Source: Puniceibacterium antarcticum (lineage in GTDB: Bacteria > Pseudomonadota > Alphaproteobacteria > Rhodobacterales > Rhodobacteraceae). Taken from it: a stretch of 64,000 nt of DNA. The stretch is from positions 1-64,000 of the forward strand of contig NZ_AWWI01000066.1 in NCBI RefSeq assembly GCF_002760615.1, given 5' to 3'. The notes beneath the pieces are model-generated. The model was not told where the DNA came from and searched no databases. It saw nothing but the letters and a program-made list of their open reading frames with translations. A program made the translations under genes and the position numbers. Positions 57,352 through 64,000 of the stretch are shown piece by piece; position 1 is the first letter of the stretch; the number at the start of each line of letters is the position of its first letter.

Positions 57352-58641
57352 TTATTGGACGAACCCGAAAAGACGCGGGACAGTCAGCGAAATGGCGGGG
57401 ATAAAGGTGATCAGGAAGATCACCACAACCTCGACGGCCAGAAAGGGCAGGATCGCCTTGGATATCGTCTCGACCCGTTCGCCGGAAACGGAGCTGGCGA
57501 CGAACAGCACCAGTCCCATGGGCGGTGTGGCAAGGCCGACGGTCAGATTCACCGACATGATAATGGCGAAATGCACGGGATCAATGCCGAGATTGACGAA
57601 GATCGGCCCCAGGATCGGCCCAAGGATGATGATCGCAGGGCCAGCATCGAGGAACATGCCGACAACGAACAGCAGCAGGTTGATCAGGAAGAGCAGAATC
57701 AGAGGATTGTCGCTGAGGCCCAGAATGAAGGCCGCCAGATGTTCGGGCGCGTGGCTGAGGCTGACCACGGTCTTGAACGCCATAGCCGCCCCCACCAGCA
57801 GCAGGACCACAGCCGAGGTGGTGGCGGCACGGCCGAGCACATCCGGAAGGTCGCGCAGGGTCAGCGTACGAAGCACGAACACGCCGATCACAATGGCGTA
57901 GGCAACAGCGACGGCGGCCGCCTCGGTTGGGGTGAAGACACCGCCAAGGATGCCACCGAGGATGATCACCGGGGTGAGCAGGGGAAAGAAGGCCTTGAGG
58001 CTGGCCTGCCCGCGTTCGGGCCATGTCGCCTTGGCGCGCGACGCCGGGAAATCGTAGCGGTTGGCCATGACCTTGACCATCAGCATCAGGCCAAGACCGA
58101 CGAGGATGCCGGGCACGATGCCCGCAAGGAACAGGGCGGCGACGGATTCACCCATCACGTAGGCGTAGATGATCATGATGCCAGAGGGCGGGATGATCGG
58201 GCCGATGACCGAACTTGCGGCGGTGATCGCGGCGGCAAAGCGGCGGGTGTACCCCTCTTTCTCCATCGCCGGTATCAGCATGGACCCCAGCGCCGAGGTA
58301 TCCGCCACGGCAGACCCCGAAAGGCCCGCGAAGAGCATGGAGCTGAGGATGTTCACATGGGCAAGCCCACCCCGGAAATGGCCCATCATGGCTTGCGAGA
58401 ATTCGACAAGGCGCATTGTGATGCCGCCGCGATTCATCAGCTCGCCCGCCAGCATGAAGAATGGGATTGCCATCAGCGGGAAACTGTCCATGCCGTTGTA
58501 GACATTGCGATAGAGCAGTGACAGATCGCGTTCCTGACCGTTCAGCAACAGCAGGATGCCGGGGGCGGCGAGCATGCCGAAGAACACGGGCAGGCCGATC
58601 ATCAGGAACAGCAGAAACAGGGGAAGGAAGAAGACCAGCAT
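57352..58641 (-). CDS. dctM: TRAP transporter large permease (DctM)
   Basis: 429 residues with about twelve membrane helices. Typical stretches: NGMDSFPLMAIPFFMLAGELMNRGGI near 50-75, GLSGSAVADTSALGSMLIP, and SSVIGPIIPPSGIMIIYAYV. It moves substrate together with Na+. ATG lies directly after the dctQ stop codon (TAG-ATG). Confidence 0.93.
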   Translation of the reverse strand: MLVFFLPLFLLFLMIGLPVFFGMLAAPGILLLLNGQERDLSLLYRNVYNGMDSFPLMAIPFFMLAGELMNRGGITMRLVEFSQAMMGHFRGGLAHVNILSSMLFAGLSGSAVADTSALGSMLIPAMEKEGYTRRFAAAITAASSVIGPIIPPSGIMIIYAYVMGESVAALFLAGIVPGILVGLGLMLMVKVMANRYDFPASRAKATWPERGQASLKAFFPLLTPVIILGGILGGVFTPTEAAAVAVAYAIVIGVFVLRTLTLRDLPDVLGRAATTSAVVLLLVGAAMAFKTVVSLSHAPEHLAAFILGLSDNPLILLFLINLLLFVVGMFLDAGPAIIILGPILGPIFVNLGIDPVHFAIIMSVNLTVGLATPPMGLVLFVASSVSGERVETISKAILPFLAVEVVVIFLITFIPAISLTVPRLFGFVQ

Positions 58642-59226
58642 CTATTCGGCCCTCAATTCGACATCCATGACCGGGCGCAGTCGCTTTTCCTGCCCCAGCA
58701 GGGCGATGAGGGTGCGCAGGATCAGTTCCACATTCACTGCCAGCAGCAGGATCAGCCCAGTGTAAAGCGACAGGTACATCCAGGCGAGCTTAATCTTGAA
58801 GCCCTTCATCCCGATCCATTCCAGCGGCAGTCGCAGCGAGGACGACGCGAACATCCAGCCCGAGGTCACGTGTTTCTGCCCCAGCTCCAGCCCCATCACC
58901 AGCACCGCACCCGAAAGCAGCAATAGCACCAGCGACAGTGCCGCGCCCAGGCTGCGGGGCAGCTGCGCGCTCAGCATGTCGATGGCCACGAATCCGCCCC
59001 GGCGGTAGGCAGAGGGCGCGATCAGCCCGGTCATCCACAGCATGAGAAAGCGCGACGCCTCTTCCGGCCAGGGCAGGGCGTTGTTCAGAACGTAGCGCAT
59101 GAACACCTGCAACAGGATGCAGACCACCATCAGCGCAATCGCGACGATGGCCAGCGCGCGGCCCAGCCGCAGCACGTGGTCCAGCACGAATTGCAGGGGG
59201 CGCAGGATCCCCAGCAAAATGGCCAT
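58642..59226 (-). CDS. dctQ: TRAP transporter small permease (DctQ)
   Basis: 194 residues with four membrane helices; DctQ motif LPWPEEASRFLMLWMTGLIAPSAYRRGGFVAID. The start at 59226 follows GGAGGAGAGG; a longer frame to 59313 overlaps the flavin reductase. It lies 49 bases behind the flavin reductase gene in the same operon. Confidence 0.9.
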   Translation of the reverse strand: MAILLGILRPLQFVLDHVLRLGRALAIVAIALMVVCILLQVFMRYVLNNALPWPEEASRFLMLWMTGLIAPSAYRRGGFVAIDMLSAQLPRSLGAALSLVLLLLSGAVLVMGLELGQKHVTSGWMFASSSLRLPLEWIGMKGFKIKLAWMYLSLYTGLILLLAVNVELILRTLIALLGQEKRLRPVMDVELRAE

Positions 59227-59275
59227 CGGCCCTCTCCTCCCTCTACGCCCCCGGTTTGTTGTCTCTAAGGGCGGT

Positions 59276-59782
59276 TCATGACGCTGGTGCAAAGCCACCG
59301 TAAGCGCCGCCATGAAACAGCAGCGGTTTTCCGGGCCGTGTGGTCACGCGCGTCACCCGTGCCACGATGATTGTATGATCGCCGCCGTCATGTTCTGCAG
59401 TCTTTTCGCATTCAAAGCAGGACAGGCAGCCGTCAAGCAGTGGCACACCATGGGCGCCTGTGGTCCAGTCGAATTCGTGAAAGGCATCCCCTGTGCGCGC
59501 GAACCCCTTGCAATGATCCAGCTGATCCGCGCCGATCACATGAATGGCGAAATGCTCGGCTGCGGCATAGAACGGATAGCGCGACGAGGATTTCGCCGGT
59601 GCCCAGAGCACCAGCGGCGGATCCAGCGAAACGCTGGCAAAGCTGTTGGCGGTGATTCCAAGCGGGCCGTCGGCCGTGGCGCAGGTCACGATGGTGACGC
59701 CGGTGCCGAACTGGCCCAGCGCTTCGCGAAAGGCGCGGGCATCCTCGGTCGCCGGATCAAAGCTGAGCGGGTGTGCGGTCAT
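59276..59782 (-). CDS. Flavin reductase (SmoA-like, FMN reductase for the monooxygenase)
   Basis: 168 residues of the flavin reductase/HpaC fold: FREALGQFGTGVTIVTCATADGPLGITANSFASVSLDPPLVLWAP. It supplies FMNH2 to the two-component monooxygenase encoded two genes earlier. The start at 59782 has AAAGG eight bases upstream; a GTG at 59806 lacks a site. Position corresponds to SmoA (flavin reductase) in the sulfo-SMO cluster. Confidence 0.85.
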   Translation of the reverse strand: MTAHPLSFDPATEDARAFREALGQFGTGVTIVTCATADGPLGITANSFASVSLDPPLVLWAPAKSSSRYPFYAAAEHFAIHVIGADQLDHCKGFARTGDAFHEFDWTTGAHGVPLLDGCLSCFECEKTAEHDGGDHTIIVARVTRVTTRPGKPLLFHGGAYGGFAPAS

Positions 59783-59809
59783 GAAGGGGCCTTTGTCATC
59801 CGGCACATG

Positions 59810-60700
59810 TTATGGCACTTCTTCGCCAAGCGCGTGGGTGTAAAGTTCAAACCAGGTCTCCCGATCCATGTTGATGCTGGCCGCGTCGCCGATCCGGGCG
59901 ATGCGGTCCAGATTGTTTGTGCCAAGGACAGGTAGGATGCGCGCGGGATGTGCCAAGAGCCAGGCGATCGCCGCTGCGGTTTCATCGGTACCATGGGCCG
60001 CGCCGACCTCTTTCAGGGCGGTCAGCAGCTTGGCATGTCGGGTGTCAAAGAACAGCGATCCGCCGCCCAGCGGCGACCAGGCCATCGGTGGAATGGCGCG
60101 TTCCTGCAGAAAGGCGATATCGCCATTGGTAAAGGGGTCATGGGCCAGAAGCGAAATTTCGATCTGATTGGTGCAAAGCTGCGTCTTCATCGCCGATTGC
60201 AGCAGTGTCCAGTCCCAGGGTTTGAAGTTCGACACCCCCACGGCGCGGACCTTGCCGCTGGCGACAACCTCGTCCAGCGCGGCGCCGGTTTCAATGTGGT
60301 CCATCAGCGGATCGGGGCGGTGAATCAAGAGCACATCGATATAGTCGGTCTTCATCAGCCGCAGCGAATGATCGACCGAAGCAAGGACATGTGCGCGGCT
60401 GGTGTCATAGTATTTCACCCGGCGTTCCGCATAGCGCCCGGCGGGCGCGACGATATCGCATTTGGTCACGATCTCGATCTTCTGGCGCAGTTCTGATGGC
60501 AGGGCGTTGCCCAGAATCTGTTCGGCCATGTAGCCGCCGTAGATATCGGCCTGATCCATGGTTGTGATGCCCTGATCCAGGCAGGCGTCGATCTTGGCAC
60601 GCACCTCTTGCGGGGAGTGATCGTCGCCGTCGCCCAGCCGCCACATGCCATAGACAAGGCGGCTAAGGGTCACGTCCGGTGTCAGGGCAATGCGGTCCAT
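59810..60700 (-). CDS. Aldo/keto reductase (SmoB-like)
   Basis: 296 residues, (beta/alpha)8 barrel. The catalytic tetrad is D49, Y54, K80 and H127 (MDQADIYGG, VTKCD, LLIHRPDP); NADPH site near ALGTNN-type LPVLGTNNLDRI. In the sulfo-SMO pathway SmoB reduces 6-oxo-glucose to glucose; the same role is likely here. The start at 60700 overlaps the monooxygenase stop in TGATG. Confidence 0.87.
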   Translation of the reverse strand: MDRIALTPDVTLSRLVYGMWRLGDGDDHSPQEVRAKIDACLDQGITTMDQADIYGGYMAEQILGNALPSELRQKIEIVTKCDIVAPAGRYAERRVKYYDTSRAHVLASVDHSLRLMKTDYIDVLLIHRPDPLMDHIETGAALDEVVASGKVRAVGVSNFKPWDWTLLQSAMKTQLCTNQIEISLLAHDPFTNGDIAFLQERAIPPMAWSPLGGGSLFFDTRHAKLLTALKEVGAAHGTDETAAAIAWLLAHPARILPVLGTNNLDRIARIGDAASINMDRETWFELYTHALGEEVP

Positions 60701-61854
60701 CAGCGTCTTTCTCCTGCGCCAAGCGGCGTTAAGGGGGTCGTTGCGGGCACGCGGCCATAGGCCTGCGGTAGCGAGCATGTTTTCATCTGTGGCAATACTC
60801 GGCTGCCAAAGTGTCGGCATTCCTCTATATGGGGATAGCCCGACAGGATGAAGGCCCGGATGCCCATTTTCTGATAACTTTCTAGTTCACTCAGAACCTG
60901 GTCGGTCGATCCTACCAATGCGGCGCCACAGCCCGACCGTGCGCGCCCTACACCGGTCCACAGGTGCGGTTCGATAAAGCCATCCATATCTGCGAGTTCG
61001 CGGTTTTTGGCCTGATGCGATACACCCAGCGACCCCGCATCCAGCGCGCGGTCGCGGATCGTTTTGCCCTGATTGTCATCCAGCTGGCTGACCAGATGCT
61101 GCGCGTATTCGCGCGCCTCAGCTTCGGTATCGCGCACTATGACATGTACGCGCAGGCCATAATCCAGCGTGCGGCCATGGCGCGCCGCCACGGCGTGAAC
61201 ATCCTGCATCCGCTGGGCAAGTGCGTCTTTGGTTTCGGGCCACATGAGGTAGACATCGCAGTGCTGACCGCAAAGTTCCAGCGCATCCGGCGAATAGCCA
61301 CCAAAATACAGCAAAGGACCGCCAGTCTGGTAAGGCTTGACCGGATCGGTGGTCAGGCCTTTGAAATCATAAACCTCGCCGGAATAGTTGATCTCGTCCT
61401 GTGTCCAGGCTTGTTTCAGGATCTCGACCACCTCGCGTGAGCGCTTATAGCGGAAAGGTGAGGGTTCCTTTTGCCCCGGAAAGTCGGAGGAGATGATGTT
61501 CACCGTCAGGCGGCCCTCAAGCATGTGATCCAGCGTCGCTATGGTGCGGGCCAGCATGATCGGCTGCATCTCGCCACAGCGCACGGCGGCGAGCAGGTTG
61601 ATCCTGTCGGTGATCGGCGCGCAGCCGGCAACAAAGGACAGGGTATCCTGACCCACCTGATACGACGACGGGCAAAGGATGTTGCGAAAGCCCTGTGCCT
61701 CGGCCTCTTTCACGATGTCCGAGCAGTGTGGCCAGCTTGACCGCAGCGCCCCGTCGGGCACCCCCAGATAGGCATAATCGTCCGAGCAGAGGGCCGAGAA
61801 CCACGACACTTCGGCGGCATCAAGGTCGGGCGAAGTGATAGGAACGATTGTCAT
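60700..61854 (-). CDS. FMNH2-dependent sulfonate monooxygenase (SsuD/SmoC-like)
   Basis: 384 residues, bacterial luciferase-like TIM barrel of the alkanesulfonate monooxygenase group. Start VSWFSALCSDDYAYLG, then ILCPSSYQVGQDTLSFVAG and RLTVNIISSDFPGQKEPSPFRYKRSREVVEIL are SsuD-type; the HVIVRDTEAEA and SGYPHIEECRHFG stretches follow the family end. Expected reaction: cleave a C-S bond to sulfite plus aldehyde, e.g. sulfoquinovose to 6-oxo-glucose (inference from neighbours). First gene of the operon; start at 61854. Confidence 0.87.
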   Translation of the reverse strand: MTIVPITSPDLDAAEVSWFSALCSDDYAYLGVPDGALRSSWPHCSDIVKEAEAQGFRNILCPSSYQVGQDTLSFVAGCAPITDRINLLAAVRCGEMQPIMLARTIATLDHMLEGRLTVNIISSDFPGQKEPSPFRYKRSREVVEILKQAWTQDEINYSGEVYDFKGLTTDPVKPYQTGGPLLYFGGYSPDALELCGQHCDVYLMWPETKDALAQRMQDVHAVAARHGRTLDYGLRVHVIVRDTEAEAREYAQHLVSQLDDNQGKTIRDRALDAGSLGVSHQAKNRELADMDGFIEPHLWTGVGRARSGCGAALVGSTDQVLSELESYQKMGIRAFILSGYPHIEECRHFGSRVLPQMKTCSLPQAYGRVPATTPLTPLGAGERR

Positions 61855-61900
61855 TGGCAACTTTCTGGGCGGCAAGGATTACTCTTGCGTAGCAGTGTCA

Positions 61901-61914
61901 TTGATGTAAATCAA
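61901..61914. promoter_or_regulatory. Palindromic site between the monooxygenase operon and the GntR gene
   Basis: TTGATGTAAATCAA, perfect and extended to ATTGAT-GTAA-ATCAAT, with a further ATCAAT half-site at 61921-61926. It could be the GntR operator for both divergent operons, or an FNR-type box (it matches TTGAT-N4-ATCAA completely). Confidence 0.55.
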
Positions 61915-61944
61915 TAGTGTATCAATTTAACCTCTGGACGCCAT

Positions 61945-62649
61945 GTGACTGCCGACCGCGACGCCCTTCCGCTTTATGTGCAACTGAGTGAGATGTTGAT
62001 TCGCGAGATCAACGCCGGGCGGCTGGCCAACGGCCAACGTCTGCCGCCCGAGCGGGAGATGGCAGTGCAGCTGGGCACCGCCGTCGGCACGCTGCGCAAG
62101 GCTCTGGCGGATCTGACGGACAAGGGCCTGCTGGAGCGGGTGCAGGGGTCTGGAAATTATGTGCGCGCCAAACCGGACGCCAAATCGGTCTATGCTTTTT
62201 TTCGGGTAGAACTGCTGGAAGGTGGCGGACTGCCCCGTGCGGAACTGCTGGATGTGTCCAGGGCGGACAAGAGCGTGGGGTTGCCGGATTTCGGCACATC
62301 TGACGTAGCGCATCGCATCCGGCGGCTGCGTCGGCTGAATGCGACCCCTGCGGTGCTGGAAGAGATCTGGCTCGACGGGTCCTATGCCGACCGGTTGGAT
62401 CCCGCTGAGATGTCGGAATCCCTCTACCTCTATTATCGCAGTGCGCTGGGGCTGTGGATCACCCGGGTGGAGGATCGCGTCGGGCTGGGTGCGGTCCCCG
62501 ACTGGGCGCCTGATGTCTTTGGGCCGCGTCCGGGGACGCCCTGCGTGATGGTGGAGCGGATCAGCTGGGGGCAGGACGGCGCGCGCGCCGAGGTGTCGCG
62601 CAACTGGATCGATACGGATGTGGCGCGTTACGTGGCGCGCCTTGGGTAA
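61945..62649 (+). CDS. GntR family regulator with UTRA effector domain
   Basis: 234 residues. GntR winged helix at about 8-75 (LPLYVQLSEMLIREINAGRLANGQRLPPEREMAVQLG), then a UTRA/HutC-type ligand domain from about 90 (AHRIRRLRRLNATPAVLEEIWLDG). GTG start with a weak site. Divergent from the sulfonate operon, 90 bases apart, and 10 bases before a Gfo/Idh/MocA gene. Position matches the regulator next to smoABC. Probably represses both units until a substrate or breakdown product binds. Confidence 0.88.
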   Translation: MTADRDALPLYVQLSEMLIREINAGRLANGQRLPPEREMAVQLGTAVGTLRKALADLTDKGLLERVQGSGNYVRAKPDAKSVYAFFRVELLEGGGLPRAELLDVSRADKSVGLPDFGTSDVAHRIRRLRRLNATPAVLEEIWLDGSYADRLDPAEMSESLYLYYRSALGLWITRVEDRVGLGAVPDWAPDVFGPRPGTPCVMVERISWGQDGARAEVSRNWIDTDVARYVARLG

Positions 62650-62659
62650 GGGCACCGAG

Positions 62660-63760
62660 ATGAAGACGATCAATTATGGCCTCATTGGCTGCGGCATGAT
62701 GGGGCAAGAGCATCTGCGCAACATCGCCCTTTTGGAAGGAACCCGCGTCGCCGCGATCTTTGAGCCGGATGCCACCATGGCGCAGGCGGCGCTGGATCTG
62801 GTGCCGGGCGCGCAGCTTGTGAGTTCGGTCGAGGCGCTGCTGGGGCTGCCCGAGCTTGACGCGCTGGTGATCGTGTCGCCCAACCATCTGCATGTGGCGC
62901 AGCTGGAACTGATCGCGGCGCGCCGCCCCTTGCCGGTGCTGGTGGAAAAGCCGCTTTACACGATGACCGAGGATGCGGGTCGTGTGCAGCGCCTGCTGGA
63001 GACATATCCCGCGCCGGTCTGGGTGGCGATGGAATATCGCTACATGCCGCCGATCGCCGCGCTGCTGGATCAGGCGCAGGCGGCCACGGGCGGGGTGAGG
63101 ATGCTGACCATTCGCGAACACCGCTTTCCCTTTTTGCCCAAGGTCGGCGACTGGAACCGGTTCAACCGCAATACCGGCGGCACTCTGGTCGAGAAATGCT
63201 GCCATTTCTTTGACCTCATGCGGCTGGTGATTGAGTCCGAACCGGTGCGGGTGATGGCAAGCGCCGGGCAGGCGGTGAATCACAAGGACGAAGCCTATGG
63301 CGGTGAGGTGCCCGACATCTGGGACAATGCCTATGTCATTGTCGATTTCGCCAGCGGAGCGCGTGCCATGCTGGAGCTGTGCATGTTCGCGGAAGGCAGT
63401 CGTTACCAAGAGGAGGTCAGCGCCGTTGGACCCATGGGCAAGATCGAGGCGCTGGTGCCCGGCCCGGGGCGGTTCTGGCCTGTGGCGCTGGGCAGCCCGC
63501 CAGTGCCGCAGCTGATCGTCAGCCCGCGCAGCCCCAAGGGGCCGCACCGCATTGATATCCCGGTGGACCCCGCCCTGCTGGCGGCGGGCGATCACAACGG
63601 ATCGACCTATTACCAGCATCAGCGGTTTCTGGATGTGGTGCGCGGGCAGGGCGTGCCCGAGGTCAGCCTGAACGACGGTTTTGCCGCCGTGCGCATGGGG
63701 CTGGCGGCGCAGGAATCGGCTCTGACAGGGCAGGCGGTGGTTCTGGCCTCAAAGCTTTGA
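62660..63760 (+). CDS. Gfo/Idh/MocA family oxidoreductase or NAD-dependent glycosidase
   Basis: 366 residues. Rossmann start GLIGCGMMGQEHLRNIALLEG, the VEKPLY motif (EKP catalytic Lys), and the C-terminal sheet domain. Most members oxidise sugars or inositol; some are NAD-dependent glycoside hydrolases (GH109, and as I recall the NAD-dependent sulfoquinovosidases of GH188). In this neighbourhood either a sugar dehydrogenase or a sulfoquinovosidase is plausible. AAGGG lies seven bases before the ATG. Confidence 0.8.
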   Translation: MKTINYGLIGCGMMGQEHLRNIALLEGTRVAAIFEPDATMAQAALDLVPGAQLVSSVEALLGLPELDALVIVSPNHLHVAQLELIAARRPLPVLVEKPLYTMTEDAGRVQRLLETYPAPVWVAMEYRYMPPIAALLDQAQAATGGVRMLTIREHRFPFLPKVGDWNRFNRNTGGTLVEKCCHFFDLMRLVIESEPVRVMASAGQAVNHKDEAYGGEVPDIWDNAYVIVDFASGARAMLELCMFAEGSRYQEEVSAVGPMGKIEALVPGPGRFWPVALGSPPVPQLIVSPRSPKGPHRIDIPVDPALLAAGDHNGSTYYQHQRFLDVVRGQGVPEVSLNDGFAAVRMGLAAQESALTGQAVVLASKL

Positions 63761-63836
63761 TCCCGGCCGATTGTGGGTCGCCAAGGGCGGCCACGGGCGT
63801 TAGCAGGTGACTGCATTCACCAGAGGGAGAGCCGAG

Positions 63837-64000
63837 ATGGCCTGTGTACTGTGCGGCGCGGAAGACGCGCGCGGGATCGTTGTTGCACCAAAGGATATCG
63901 AGGTACCGGTCTGTGACACCTGCCGCGTCGGGATCGAGACTGGCCCGCAGGACGTGCCGCACTGGCAATGCCTGAACGAGGCGATCTGGTCCGAGGATGC
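63837..64000 (+). CDS. PhnA-like zinc-ribbon protein (N-terminal part)
   Basis: The frame runs off the window after 54 codons. It begins MACVLCGAEDARGIVVAP with two CxxC pairs (CVLC and CDTC) for zinc, then HWQCLNEAIWSED, typical of PhnA domain proteins. GAGGGAGAG precedes the ATG by about seven bases. The role is unclear; PhnA is not essential for phosphonate use despite its name. Confidence 0.8.
   Translation, partial: MACVLCGAEDARGIVVAPKDIEVPVCDTCRVGIETGPQDVPHWQCLNEAIWSED

Noticed and set aside
57355-58521. 388-codon plus-strand frame opposite dctM
   Set aside because: Extremely charged translation typical of the antisense of a membrane protein gene.

Overview
The window reads as the chromosome of a Rhodobacteraceae (Roseobacter-group) alphaproteobacterium. 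Grounds are inferred: high GC, an ArgD-ArgF pair, a HisZ plus short-form HisG pair, choXWV, membrane-anchored CycM-type cytochrome c, yejABEF, many TGATG/ATGA gene overlaps, a VPLPA-CTERM surface protein and FnrL-like boxes of the TTGAT-N4-ATCAA type. No rRNA, tRNA, CRISPR array, intact IS or prophage was seen.

Layout. 1-1184: end of a his operon (hisZ partial, hisG). 1324-5227: a GNAT gene and the choline importer choXWV. 5228-5857: decayed gene fragments. 5858-7607: a DJ-1/PfpI protein and an MDR-type oxidoreductase. 8050-13220 (minus): a tightly overlapping operon phaC - fabI-like - maoC/pta fusion - ackA. 13358-19881 (minus): a complete second ATPase of the N-ATPase type (atpD-C-Q-R-B-E-F-A-G). 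Both operons have an FNR-like box at nearly the same distance from their first start codon, so I propose they form one oxygen-controlled energy module. 20190-20261 and 20276-21031: a small leader ORF and a VPLPA-CTERM protein in an AT-rich patch. 21219-22492: cbpA-cbpM. 22499-27610: a FlhSR-like two-component pair and the periplasmic part of a PQQ-alcohol-oxidation associated cluster. 27661-29812: a LysR regulator, two putative small ORFs behind a possible Shine-Dalgarno hairpin, and a tandem Usp protein.

29927-35697 (minus): yejABEF peptide importer. 35901-41188: cycM-type cytochrome, pheA, ogt, ileS. 41411-45954 (minus): ycjX, GNAT, ycjF, and an unusual cNMP-domain/thioredoxin-reductase-like flavoprotein. 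46065-53719: truA, a DUF3726-like gene, argD-argF, hrpB, meaB. 53828-56080: a DEAD-box helicase with a long basic tail.

56260-63760: the catabolic locus of most interest. An operon on the minus strand encodes an SsuD/SmoC-like FMNH2 monooxygenase, an aldo/keto reductase, a flavin reductase and a complete TRAP transporter. It is divergent from a GntR/UTRA regulator and a Gfo/Idh/MocA protein. The enzyme set and the order A-B-C-regulator match the sulfo-SMO oxidative sulfoquinovose pathway as I recall it, with a TRAP system in place of the ABC importer. The window ends inside a phnA-like gene.

All function calls rest on reading the protein sequences; no database search was possible.
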